Shown piece by piece: positions 1-10,929 of a stretch of DNA of 64,000 nt. A program made the translations under genes and the position numbers. Position 1 is the first letter of the stretch. Every line of letters begins with the position of its first letter. The stretch comes from Pomphorhynchus laevis (taxonomy: Eukaryota; Acanthocephala; Palaeacanthocephala; Echinorhynchida; Pomphorhynchidae): the NCBI GenBank assembly GCA_012934845.2, contig WNNJ02003007.1, forward strand, positions 1 through 64,000. Reading direction: 5' to 3'. Under the pieces are notes generated by a model. The model ran no database searches and was not told where the DNA came from. It saw nothing but the letters and a program-made list of their open reading frames with translations.

Positions 1-1900
1 ACTTGATTTTTTCAGAGGAAATCTGAAAATATCAGGATTCAAAAATATAATTTTACTGGACAATTTTTAAAAAATACTCATTTGTTTAAAGCATATTTTG
101 AATTGATCTTAATAAATACTATCTAATCTTCATACTATTAATAAAGTTTATACAAACTTCATAAATAAAAAATTTATATATTTTTCATAAATAAAATTTT
201 TTATCGTTGCTGTTAATTTTCAAAGAAACATGAGCAATGGTCAAAACATTAAACAAGAAACGAAGATGTAATTCTACATTTTAATCGTAATTTCGATATA
301 TAATGTCTAATAAAAATATAATTTTTTTATTATTTAGCAGTTTTTACTATTTCTTATAGCAAATAAAAATAAAGATTAGATTAATGCTTTATTTTTAAAT
401 TTATCAGCAATTATAGTTTTAAAATTTATATTGCAGTATAGCATTTATGTTATTGATATCGATCTTTTTCAATTGTTCCTCCGGCAATTATTATCGCATG
501 GATCATATATGATATAATTGTAATTACATATTTTAAATTTATTGTAAATATATGTGATACTAGAAGATGAAATAAACATATTTTTAACAATATTATTATA
601 ATATTTCTTTTATATTTTCAATAATTTATTTATTTGTTAGTAACTGATAAATTTACATAATTAAAGTTTCCATAATATTGACTAATAATATGGAATCATA
701 ATGTATCGAATGTAATAATGTATGAATGTTGCTGAATCCGTCATAAAAAAAGGATTTATTTTAACGTGGCAAAATAAATAAAGAAGGTATGACAGGAACG
801 AAGCGATAGCGAGTTGGGGCGAGTATCGTCTAAGAAAGGAAGGTTGATGACCTTCTTTTCATGTCCCACATGTGTTAATAAAACATAAGTAGTTAAATCC
901 AAAGCAGAGTGAGAGGCACAAAAGCGCTTTGATTGTGAAAAAGCTCCAAGCTTTTTAACAGAAAATATTATTGTGATCGTATTATTATTGCACTAAAATA
1001 TTTCAATGGTTTAATGAATATTTTGCAAATGTGAGAACCTACATTTCAAACACAATAAAACAAATTTATGCTCAGACACATGGACGAAACATTAAGTGTT
1101 TTAAATATTTTTCGGAATTGAATGAGTCTAGCATAATGATGGGATAATAATGAAATTTAAATAATATATTAAATATTATATATAATATTTAATATTATAT
1201 ATAATATTAAATAATATTTAATATTATATTAATAATATTTATTAATAAATATTATTAACATTTAATAATATTTAATAAACATTTATAAATAATTATAAAT
1301 ATTTGATAAACACATTTTGAACAATTTGTAATTCTATTCATATTTTTTAGGTCATATTCGCAAGCGCTTTTGTCAATTAAAACATTGGTAACCTAAAGTT
1401 AATTATTCACTGCCTAAGTGATTTGTAATTGGACTATAAAAAGACATTTTTTTATTTACGCTAAAAAATCAATGAATCACTGCGTCAGTATTAACATTGA
1501 AAACAACTCACGAAATTGCTGTTCGTTGTATCACAGTATATACTCTGCATTGTATTTCTATCTATAACCTGTTTCCGTTTAAACAATTGTTTCAATGCAT
1601 TCCTGGCAAACATCGATCAATATTTATTCACGTTCTAAAAATTACATTTATAAAATATATTAAAGGTTATATATTTATATATTTAAATATATAAAACGTA
1701 GAAACGTATGCACTGTACGGATTGCATCGAATTTCAAATATTATAAATAAAAATGGATCGCGTTCAGGTACATAAATAATTATTTGAACGGAAGACGGAA
1801 CATAATAATTATATTTTTTTATTTAAGCAAGCAGTAAGGTAGTTGCAAAACTAAAAATTTATGTGTAAAATTTGTAAAATTTAAGATACAAAATTTAAAT
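1..1900. other. AT-rich stretch without a recognisable gene
   Basis: No protein family, RNA gene or mobile element is recognised here. Open frames such as the one at 1497-1694 are short and low in complexity. The only structured parts are an AT simple repeat near 1150-1300 and a slightly GC-richer patch at about 785-970, in which no known gene or RNA is seen. Confidence 0.6.
1153..1305. repeat. AT simple-sequence tract
   Basis: Irregular TAATATT/AATATTTA units repeat with almost no G or C. The tract can fold on itself in many registers. It is probably slippage-derived. Confidence 0.8.
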
Positions 1901-1935
1901 TTATAATTTAATTAACATTTAAGTATACGAAATAG

Positions 1936-2160
1936 ATTTCCAGCGTAGGTCATTTAATCTGTGAAATTTAATGATGTTATACTGCTCTATTATTTAATCC
2001 TAAACAAATGCAAACTAACAAATGCGAATTTCATCACGAACCAGTTACAACACGATCCAACCGTTAACAATATCCTGCACTGACGTTAGTACTCAGTGGA
2101 CCGTTAGGACATAGACACTGAGAATTGACGTTTTGTTGAAACGTTAGTGAAAAAACAAGA
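1936..2160 (+). repeat. Single diverged copy of the 312-bp repeat family
   Basis: It shares with the array at 52485-53310 the motif TTTCCAG..AGGTCATTTAATCTGTG, a following CACGA(A/C)CCAGTT-like segment and the 15-mer ACGTTAGTACTCAGT (2083-2097). This shows the family is dispersed as well as tandem. The downstream inverted partner of the 15-mer is eroded here. Confidence 0.7.
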
Positions 2161-2189
2161 AACAAGAAACTATACTTTTACTTAACGGA

Positions 2190-2470
2190 AGTGATTTAAT
2201 TATAATGTCTACAATCAGAACAAATATATTGAAAATTCTTAGCTAGCTTTTTATCCGAGAAAAATAAGAAAAATAATTTTATTTTTGAATTTTCGTCAAT
2301 GCAATTGGCCTCTTCGGAAAACACTAATCTTGGACAATTGACGACATAAAATCGGAAGAATTTGATCGGTGTTTTGTTAAACTTATCCGGAGGTAATTTT
2401 AAGTTGCTTTTATTGCCTTGCATGGTTGATAGGTCGTCATCATTTCTGCTGTGCGTTTATTAAAGACCAC
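2190..2470 (-). pseudogene. Eroded PLE 3' end, second copy
   Basis: Read on the minus strand, a segment ending in CKAIKAT and the following DNA (TTCCGATTTTATGTCGTC) parallels the end of the GIY-YIG fragment at 2838-3150 (MQGNKIN, then TTCCGTTTTTATTC..TATGTCATC). The two look like successive degenerate copies of one PLE tail about 440 bp apart. No catalytic residues remain. The 75-codon frame at 2196-2423 is a by-product of this remnant. Confidence 0.4.
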
Positions 2471-2837
2471 ATCTATGTTGTGTTGAGGCAGCAAGTACAA
2501 TAACAACATTCTAAGCAGCAGTAGTAAGACCTTCGACATTTAACTACATGATTTGTACACGTGGTGATACTGTCAGCGTGGTCCGATTGGGATACATGTA
2601 CGCACATTGAAGGTGTCGATGACGAGATGGGAGAATTTAAATGGAATTTGATTTGAAAATTATAGGTTAATTGGTTTTAGTGCTACAATTAGTTTCGTTT
2701 GAAGACTACTAACAGTAAGGGCCGCATGAAGGTTTTAGCTTCCTCCCTAACTGATGACATAGTATATATTGAATAAAAACGGAAGAATTAAACTGATATG
2801 TTGTTCAACCAAACTCTTGTCTGACCGTAATTTTAAG

Positions 2838-3150
2838 CATAATTGATTTTATTGCCTTGCATGGCTGATACAATTTCGATGTGCAGCGCCTCCTTGATTA
2901 ACGGACGACGTGTATCTGACTCAGATTTAAGAACAGTTGTATTGTCGAAATAAATCGTATGTGAACTGTTTAACTAATGATTAAATATTGCTGAAGAAAC
3001 GTCGCCTCTTTTAATATTACCCTTATGTTGTTCAAGTCTATTTAGTAGTTCTTGTTTAGTTTTGTCGATGTATACTTTGTTGCAATCTTTGCAAGGGATG
3101 CGATACACTACTTCATTTTTTGAATATAATGGTTTGGTTTTGAAAAAGGA
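2838..3150 (-). pseudogene. PLE C-terminal GIY-YIG endonuclease remnant
   Basis: The minus-strand translation reads KNEVVYRIPCKDCNKVYID, then KTKQELLNRLEQHKGNIKR, then HTIYFDNTTVLKSESDTRR and EALHIEIVSAMQGNKIN. This is the order of a Penelope-type GIY-YIG nuclease: a VVYxIPCxDC entry, a VYIG-like strand (here VYID), an RL..H helix and a late H-I/E-A-I-E-I block. In family members this domain follows the RT and nicks target DNA. An in-frame TAG sits between the first and second blocks and no RT is attached, so this is a 5'-truncated dead copy. It points head-on at the plus-strand PLE starting at about 3310. Confidence 0.75.
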
Positions 3151-3309
3151 GGTCGGAAATGTCGTATTTTTGATAAATTATATTTTGTTGCCTATTAGTC
3201 TTCAGCGAATAGATCAATTATTGCACCCTTCCGAAATGTAAGTGGTAGAAAATAAATTGTTACTGATAACTTTATTTTAATTTTCCTCGACTTAGTTCCT
3301 CAAAATTGA

Positions 3310-3960
3310 ATAAATAGAATTCTTTAATAATTTGATAAATCAAAATTATTTAAAAGTAGGGGCATCTGTATTTAGACAAGTAAAAGGTGTTCCAATGGGT
3401 GGTAATAGTAGCCCAATTATAGCTGACTTGTTTTTAAGCTTTATAGAATATGAATTTGTTCATAACTGTGTAAAAGCTAAATCTAAACAATATAAATGTA
3501 TGAAATATATGTTTCAATACATTGATGATATATGTGTATTTAATTCTAATAATTTTTATTCAATTAGTGAACAAATTGATCCAGATATCCTTATTCTTAA
3601 TAAAACTAATATTAATGATAAAGAAGGTGTATATCTAGATATGAACATTAAATTAACATCAATTAAAACTACTATTAATTTATATCGTAAAGATGACATA
3701 TTTAAATTTACAAGAAACATATTCTTGCATGAGCATTCACGCATACCATATAATATAAAATATAATTCATTAAATAATGAAATTTGTAACGATATTGGCT
3801 TTTTTCAAAATCAAAAAAAAATAATTTAATACATGCATATTTTAAATTAGTATAAAATAAATTACTATAAAAATAACATCAAAGAAATATATAAATATAA
3901 ATCAACACAGTTTTTAAATAAATTTAAAAACATAAACGGAAAATTTTTATGAATTTTAAA
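3310..3960 (+). pseudogene. PLE reverse transcriptase, C-terminal half (upstream copy of a tandem pair)
   Basis: The longest frame (3332-3829) carries KGVPMGGNSSPIIADLFL (RT motif B region) and the catalytic box YIDD at 3518-3529. An LNK-T..D-(G)VYLDMNI segment and a C-terminal FFQNQ block follow. Beyond the stop at 3827-3829 the tail YYKNNIKE..NGKFL can still be read to about 3950 in shifted frames. This RT style, with GxPMGxN..P.IADLFL and the LNK..D..YLD..(I/L) region, is that of PLEs abundant in cnidarians and other invertebrates, probably the Naiad type. No GIY-YIG domain follows the RT. The fingers and motif A are missing because the copy starts mid-RT; it is followed head-to-tail by a second copy. 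Confidence 0.75.
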
Positions 3961-4020
3961 TCAAACTGATAATATAAAGATATGTATACTGAACATATTT
4001 TGATATATTTATATCAAAAG

Positions 4021-5290
4021 GATATAAATATAGATTAAATAATAACAACGACAAAAATAAAATTTACAATTCGTTATATAATAACTTAAATGATTACCTT
4101 AGTAAGCTGATTAATAGTGAAAGCTCGAATATATCTAAGATTAACATTTGGAAAGATTATATATTTAATAAAATTAAAAAAAAATGAAAATAACAAACAA
4201 TTATAAAATTTACATTATTCGTTCTATAAAAACTGTTAATCAGCTTACTACTAATCAGCTTACTAATTATTAATTAATAATTATTAAAAAATTAAAATTA
4301 AAAATAAAATGAAAATAACAAACAATTATAAAAGGAAAGATAAAATTAATAAAGATATGTATAAAGAACTTACTAAATTAAAGGATAACTATATAATAAC
4401 AACTATTGATAAAGCTAGTAATAACTTTGTCTTCATATGCAAAAAGCTTTATTATGATATACTAATTAAAGAGGTTAATTCTAATGATTTAAATGTAAAT
4501 ATAACATATGAACGTAGTGAGTTGAGTTTAGAAACAATTATTACAAGTCACTGTTCTATAATGGATAAAAAGGGTATAAAGGTTGAATTAGATAATAAAA
4601 CTATACCTATATTATATTGGAATCCAAAATTACATAAAATCCAATAACACCTAGGTTCATAAGTAGTGCGTTAAAATGTACATTAAAACCACTTTCTGTC
4701 TATATGAATATAATACTTAAAGTAATTAAAGCACACTTTAAAAAATATTGTAAGGTAATCGAAATTAATACTAGGATAAAACACTATTTCAGTATTAATT
4801 CTACAAAAGAATTTTTAGAACAGACAGAAGGAATAAATTTTCATAATATATATACATACGATTTTAGTACTCTTTATACAAATTTAGATTTAGTAGATAT
4901 TAAAGAAGCGTTAGTAAAATTAATTAATCTTATATTCGGAAAAAAATATGTACATATATATGTTATAATAATTATAACGCCTATCTAACAAAAATTAAAC
5001 CATCAAGTAAATATAAATATATGGATAACATTTAATTAATAGAATCCTTAAATATTTTGATAAATCAAAATTATTTAAAAGTAGGGACATCTATATTTAG
5101 ACAAGTAAAAGGTGTTCCAATTGTTAGTAATAGTATCTAAATTATAACTTACATATTTTTAAACTTTATAGAATATGAATTTGTTCATAACTGTTTAAAA
5201 TATATATCTAAATTATATTAAGATATGAAATATATGTTTTGATATATTGATGATATATGTGTATTTAACTCTAAATATATTTTTATTCAA
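4021..5290 (+). pseudogene. PLE reverse transcriptase, downstream tandem copy
   Basis: Blocks in order: NLNDYLSKLINSESSNISK (about 4085-4140); TTIDKASNNFVFICKKLYYD (in 4309-4647), the PLE K-ADKx-like box; YWNPKLHKI; TYDFSTLYTNLDL (in 4704-4988), RT motif A; then KVGTSIFRQVKGVPIVSNS and YIDDICVFNS up to about 5285. Frames shift near 4645 and 4985, and motif B contains stops. A 25-bp direct duplication of ATGAAAATAACAAACAATTA.. at about 4191 and 4309 has put about 120 bp into the 5' part. The copy runs into the noncoding module at 5303. It is inactive. Confidence 0.75.
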
Positions 5291-5302
5291 TAAGTGATTT
5301 CG

Positions 5303-5580
5303 AATCCTAATGAGTTAGGGGCCGAAACCTGATAGCATAGCAGTTCCTCTTGGTGACTTCTAATCCTTATTCTGATACAACGTCTGTTATTTATTAGTCA
5401 ATTCATTAAAATGACTTTTATTTTAAATTTCAATTGTTTATTTTAACTTAATATAAGTTATATAAAAGCTTATAACAATTATTAATTTTATTATTTAATT
5501 ATTGAATTTTGATTTAGCATTATTATGTTTTGTTTATTTTATAATTATATTAAATACGTAGACTCAATTAGCTGATTTAA
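5303..5580 (+). repeat. PLE noncoding module, 5'-deleted copy
   Basis: It begins inside the module at TTAGGGGCCGAAACCTGATA, continues through ATAGCATAGCAGTTCCTC and the AT-rich tail, and ends at ACGTAGACTCAATTAGCTGA. It follows directly on the RT remnant, so the module is the 3' noncoding end or pseudo-LTR of this PLE. Confidence 0.7.
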
Positions 5581-5699
5581 TTAAATCGTGCAAATCTTAC
5601 AGGCAAAATGGAAACAATTATACAAACTAATGAATTTTTTTAAAACTAATTAAAATTAATATAAAATTTTATACATAAATAGTAAAATTAATTATTTAT

Positions 5700-5835
5700 G
5701 ATAAACTCGATAAAATCTAAAAACAATTATTAATTTTATTATTAAATTATTAAATTTTGATTTAGCATTATTATGTTTTGTTTATTTTATAATTATATTA
5801 AATACGTAGACTCAGTTCGCTTATTTGATTAATCT
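5700..5835 (+). repeat. PLE module tail only
   Basis: It repeats the last 130 bp of the preceding module (TTGATTTAGCATTATTATG through ACGTAGACTCAGTTCGCTTA). It has no folded head. It looks like a partial tandem duplication. Confidence 0.7.
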
Positions 5836-5892
5836 ATATTTATACCCATTTAATAGCATTTTCTTATTAATTCACATTTTAATAAAATTGAT

Positions 5893-6353
5893 TTGATTCA
5901 TCAGAGGAAATACGTTATTAGCATGTATTTGGCACTGCTGCTGTGTTGGGTAGAGGAGTTAGGGGCCGCAACCTGGTAGCATAGCAGTTTCTCCTGATGA
6001 CCTTTAATCTTATACTGATAAACGTCTGTTATTTATTAATCAATTCATAAAAATTAAATTTTATTTTAAATTTCAATTGTTTATTTTAACTTGATATAAG
6101 TCATATAAAATTTTATATCAATTATAAGATTATAAGATTAAATATAATATTATAATCATAATCATAAGATTATATAATTGATATAATTATATTAATAATT
6201 ATATAATTGTCATATAATTGTCATATAATTGTCATTATTTATGTTGATTTATTGATTTAGCATTATTATTTTATATTTTTTATTCATTATTAATTATTTA
6301 TTTATTATTTTATAATTATTTTAAATACGTAGGCTCAGTTAGCTGAATTGATT
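5893..6353 (+). repeat. PLE noncoding module, complete copy
   Basis: The head spans TCATCAGAGGAAATACG to TTTCTCCTGATGACC (about 5893-6002). Its outer ends are mutually complementary and it contains an inner AAATAC/GTATTT hairpin. An AT-rich tail ends in ACGTAGGCTCAGTTAGCTGA at about 6345. The tail includes three copies of an 11-bp ATATAATTGTC unit (about 6192-6232). Confidence 0.75.
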
Positions 6354-6359
6354 TATACT

Positions 6360-7290
6360 ATATCTGTTGACGTCGTGGTATTTTTGTATCAAACTGCATG
6401 TTTTTTAGCCAAATGATGACAGAAAGTTTTATACGAAGCAATTATTCGGAGAAATTGCAAGGAAAGTTTGTGCGTTTTAGGTAGTATATACAAAAAGACG
6501 CCATCGGCATCCGATGATAGAGTTTTATTATAAAACGTTATCGAGAATAGTCGAAATTATCAGCAGGTAGGCTGGTGCACAATCAAATGATACAAACATT
6601 TTTCCTTGTTCAAAATCAAGCTGATGCCAAATCAAATACATTTAATTAAGCAACAAACATATATTAAATAGTATTGACTTAATTGTAATATTTCAAACAT
6701 ATAGTAGCATCGAGAAGCAAATATATCTGACGCATAAATAATAGCATTACGATGCATGGAATCAATTTTAATAAGCTATATAATCATATATAATACAAAT
6801 TAGTATTATTGGCATCTACCACAAAGTATTGATTATATTAATTCCCAGCTTGACGTTTGGCATTGCGATTTATTCATAAAATTGTAATCAGTTATAATTC
6901 TTTTATAAACCAGAAATTTTCGGTTTATTTCCTTGATAATCAGCATAAACTTAACGTTTCGCCGATATTCGGTTCTTGTATTTTTAATCAAGAATATCAA
7001 ATACTTATTATTAATAATAACTCAATTGTGAGTATCATATACAATTATGCTAACTGAGCATCAATGTTACAGTTATTCTATTTTTTATTAGTTCACCCAA
7101 TCTATTTGTGTACCAACTCGTAGGCATCTAATGTACATTTGCATTATATGTACAAAGTATCTAGTTTAGTAAATCGTGTTTTTCTTTCAAAATTGCTTAA
7201 TTATTAAGTTAATGTTAATACATTATTGTTGTGAACTAACTTAATGTTATATTGTACACTCACTCATCTGATAACTGTTTTTAGATTTAT
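6360..7290. other. Noncoding stretch between inverted PLE modules
   Basis: No gene is recognised. The 66-codon frame at 6857-7057 has no family signal. The stretch lies between plus-strand modules at 5.3-6.35 kb and a minus-strand module at 7.3-7.64 kb, so it forms the loop of a larger inverted arrangement. Confidence 0.5.
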
Positions 7291-7295
7291 TAAAT

Positions 7296-7690
7296 AAAAT
7301 ATAATCAAATCAGCTAACTGAGTCTATGTATTTAATATAATTATAAAATAAACAAAACATAATAATGCCTAATTAAAATTAAATAATTAAATAATAACAT
7401 AAATAATTGTTATAAGCTTTTATATAACTTATATCAAGTTAAAATAAACAATTGAAATTTAAAATAAAAGTCATTTTAATGAATTGACTAATAAATAACA
7501 GACGTTGTATCAGAATAAGAATTAGAGGTCATCAGGAGGAACTGCTATGCTATCAGGTTACGGCCCCTAACTCCTCTACCCAACATAGCAGCGGGGCCAA
7601 ATACATGCTAATGATGTATTTCCTCTGGTAATATTTGATTATATAGTATCTTATTCTAATACAAAGTATATTATTTATTATCCATCCATA
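7296..7690 (-). repeat. PLE noncoding module, complete copy, inverted
   Basis: Potential pairings in this copy: CTGCTATG (7542-7549) with CATAGCAG (7584-7591); GGCCCC (7562-7567) with GGGGCC (7593-7598); AAATACAT (7599-7606) with ATGTATTT (7614-7621). The first two interleave as an H-type pseudoknot. The tail lies on the lower-coordinate side, from CAGCTAACTGAGTCTATGTA at about 7310. The flank at 7650-7690 is the PLE segment ending TTATTATCCATCCATAAAA. Confidence 0.75.
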
Positions 7691-8290
7691 AAATTTTTAG
7701 CTTAATAGTTTAAATAAATTTTTTATTATATTTTGTTTTCTTATGGGAAATTATAAGAAAAATAAAAACTCGTTTTAGATTTATTAAATAAAACCATCTG
7801 TGGTATTTTCTCCTATAAGTTTACTTATTCAGAGCCCTTATTTCTCAACAATTATAAATAATGTATTAAGTTTAATAATCGTGCATATATACACATTCTG
7901 CGATCAAATTATACACGATTGAATATATACACTATATCTGGTTTTAAAAACTGTCAAGTGAATTTAGTCAACAAAAACAATACAATAAAACAGTCATGCC
8001 GAAAACACGGAACCCTAGAATGTCCCAACCTATGTTTAACTACAAGTTAGTTGTGATAGAAAGTGTTGTAATGTATGGAAAACTATTAGTATATTTTCAT
8101 CGGAGAAAGACAATATTTTTGATAAGGAGTTCATATGTGGGTATAGTTGCGTCACATTGCTTAATAATTTAGTTAAAGTAGCAAATGCGTGCCAACTGCA
8201 CGCTTACAAGTCCACTAACAAACAAATGAAAAAGTCAAACAGATAAATTGTTATAATGGGATCGGATCGAATTTGGCGTTTGAAGCACGA
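7691..8290. other. No recognisable gene
   Basis: AT-rich unique-looking DNA separates the PLE module from the decayed LINE. No motif or repeat is identified. Confidence 0.5.
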
Positions 8291-8302
8291 CAGGGAGGTT
8301 GA

Positions 8303-8830
8303 TTAGCTAACATGAATAGGCAGATGATTCAACGAGAGAGGAGAGTCCACAAGGAAGAAGCGGAAGCCAAAATAGGTAGAGTAGTTTGGGACATGTAAAA
8401 GACGGGAAATACGGGAACGCAAGTAACAGTAAGCAGGACGAAAATTGCCGAGAAAAGGAAGGTTGAGAAATGAAGGGGTATGAAAAGTTAAACGGCGGAA
8501 AGCAATGAGAAGAGTGATTTGAATAAGACAATAAATAGTAGGCAAATCGATAGAAGCAAAATGGTGGGATGTATGATCAAAACGTTGAAGACGGAGGAGA
8601 ATTCGGACGTTTGCGTGACGATGCGTTGTAGTGGAAGAAGAGTGGATTTAAGTGAGTTGGAAAATAGAATAAAACAGTAATCAAGTCTTCAGAATAGGAA
8701 AGAAGATATTAGAGTCATGCAAGAAGGGAAATCAATCAATCTGATAATTTGTCTGAGGTTGCGGAGAATTAAGGTAGATGAGCGTACTTTATCCCGAACG
8801 AAAGGTTTAAGCGAAAGTCGGTTGTTGAAA
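8303..8830 (-). pseudogene. CR1/L2-like LINE, C-terminal remnant
   Basis: It lies directly downstream, on the minus strand, of the RT remnant and has the same strand-specific composition (purine-rich on plus). Overlapping short frames (8303-8545 and 8307-8531) contain Leu/Pro/Ser-rich sequence with no recognisable motif. It is assigned to the LINE by position and continuous degradation. The exact 3' end is unclear. Confidence 0.4.
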
Positions 8831-8874
8831 TGGAAGCCTAGGAAAACAAGATTATCAACGCATAATTGTAGAAG

Positions 8875-9900
8875 TTAATGATAAGGATGGAGGATCTCAG
8901 CCAGGCGTCGAGGTAGGATCCCCATAATTTTGGATTTATCACGATTAAGATAAATATGAAGGAAATAAAGATTATTGGAAATTGAAACAAGATAGTTGGA
9001 AGCAGAAACACTAAGATTATGAATACGATATGCAGGTGCATGAGTATAGATGATCATGTCATCAGCATACTGTATAACATGGTAGTTAAATGTATAAATA
9101 ATCAAAGACAAGTCAACGAGAAGAAAATAGAAAAGCGAAGGGCCTAATATGGAGCCTTGTGGAACACTGAACGAGATGGAAGAAGGATGAACATGAGAAT
9201 AGTTAAATCAGACGCGAAATGTACGGTTTGGTAGATACGAAGAAAACCAAGCTGCAGTTGGTAAAAAGTCATAATCATGACGAAGGCGATGGAGAAGAAT
9301 ATAGTGATTGATGATGTCAAAAGCAGATGATATATCGATAGAAACTACGACACTACATAATTTTTGATCGCATGAGATGAGTAAGTCGTTATAAACTTTA
9401 AGACAGGCAATTTCTGTAGAGTGATTAGGGCGAAAAACGGCTTGGAAGGGAGGAAAATAAGTTAGAGGGAAAGAGATATGCATTAACTTGCTTGATAACG
9501 ATATGATTAATGAGATTAGAGAAAGTTGGGGGAGTGAGATAGGGCGGTACGAAGATGTAGTTAGGGTTCGAGAGATTGCTTTTTAAGGATAGGACGAACA
9601 ATGGGGCATTTTCAGATGAAAAGAAATCTGCGGCTACATATAGACAAGTGGAACGATTTTGTTAAGAAGGATGAGATAGAGGAGCAGATATTTTTAAACA
9701 AGTGAGTGGGGATTGGGTCAGAAGGTGAGGTTTTATTATGTAATAGCAGTAGAACAGAAGAAACTTCAGGTGAAACGGGTAGAATGTGGAATAGCTCCGG
9801 GAGGGAAGTATTTAAAGAAAAGAGAGGGTACAAGGGGCATATGGGTAGAAGGGAAGTGAATTTGATAGTTTAGATTAGAGATTAGAAGAAAATTCATCAG
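8875..9900 (-). pseudogene. CR1/L2-like LINE reverse transcriptase remnant
   Basis: Successive blocks on the minus strand: SPSDPIPTHLFKN (9612-9833), NLINHIVIKQVNAYL (about 9500), FQAVFRPNHSTEIACLKV and VVVSIDISSAFDIINH (9208-9483; motif A Asp kept), a PQGSILGP-type block near 9150, and QYADDMIIY (motif C, 9058-9069). The wording FRPNHSTETA..KV and DIS(A)AFD is that of CR1/L2-type LINEs. At least four frame changes and several stops show long decay. Start codons in the individual frames are not biological. Confidence 0.75.
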
Positions 9901-10199
9901 GATTTATGTTACAAGGGGTATATGATCGTGAAAGAATTGAGTTTAAGATTTTTCAATTCGATTTAGAGTTGGAGGAGGACTCGAGCTGATTTCGCCAAAA
10001 TAGTATACGCTTTGTATGAATAAGAATTAGATGGCAACGGCGTAGAGAAAGGTAGGAAGCACGGAGATTTGGAGTGTGTGTGAGTTGGTGGAACGTTTAG
10101 AAAGGTGATAACACACGAAAATAGTGACGAAGTATACGCTTAGAAAGACTACAGTTGGAATCGAACCAGGGATCATAGCGTAAGTGCTGAAAACGTCAG

Positions 10200-10800
10200 G
10201 ATCGACTAGGCATGAGGTGATTGAGATAGTCGTAAGTTCAGAATCAAACAGAATACAGAGATCATCTGGAGAAAGATAGTTAAGTATGAGTTACAAGGGT
10301 GAAGAATTGAGTAAGGTTGTACAGAGAATAGGGATATTGAGAAGTTTCCAAGGTCGACTGAGAGTAGCCAATTTTTAATGCAGAGAAGGAGAATGAGGAC
10401 GAGTATGAGCGACAAAGAAATGATCGGACAAACCAGGATCAATAATTAATAAGGAGGTATATGCATTGAAGCAGTTAAGAACAACAATGATTTCGAAAGC
10501 ACCGCCGAGAATATAAGTGAAGCTTGTTGAAAGTAGTTTATAGTAAAAATCAGAAAAAAGGTTAGTTAGAGTGATAGAGTCACTGTCAGCTGGGCGATCA
10601 AGACGAATGTTCAAGCCACCGAGAACAAAATAAGTATAAAACAATAAACGGTGAGAAAGATCTACAAGCTCGCTAAAGAACATACCTGAAGGGGCAGTTG
10701 AGCCTGTATGCTATATAATCACAAGTTTGAAACATAAAGGACTTGATGATCTGTACATGAGCAAATCGAACGTAATGGAACGGGTGTTAGCATTAATTTT
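10200..10800 (-). pseudogene. CR1/L2-like LINE endonuclease remnant
   Basis: The frame at 10375-10683 reads GGLNIRLDRPADSDSITLTN and, further on, IDPGLSDHFFV. These correspond to the GDFN and SDH catalytic blocks of an AP-like endonuclease, with GDFN worn to GGLN. It lies upstream of the RT remnant in the correct order. Together they make one dead LINE of about 2.5 kb, 5'-truncated. Confidence 0.7.
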
Positions 10801-10929
10801 AGGTGAAGACGTTCGAGTGAATACGTATCTACGTTGTCATAGTGACTACTATAATAGTAGGGGCAAGGAAGTCAATCAATGATGTCGAGTATCATCATTG
10901 CTGTTCTGTGTTCATCATTGCTGTCGAGT

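Noticed and set aside
1497-1694. 65-codon plus-strand ORF
   Set aside because: No motif, AT-rich composition, no conserved features.
5893-6002. Module head as a hammerhead (CTGATGA at both ends, CGAAAC inside in some copies)
   Set aside because: CTGATGA pairs within the outer stem, and stem II or the NUH site cannot be formed in either orientation.
10140-10200. tRNA-like B box (TGGTTCGATTCC) on the minus strand
   Set aside because: No A box or cloverleaf at the right distance, and the DNA lies inside the decayed LINE endonuclease/linker.
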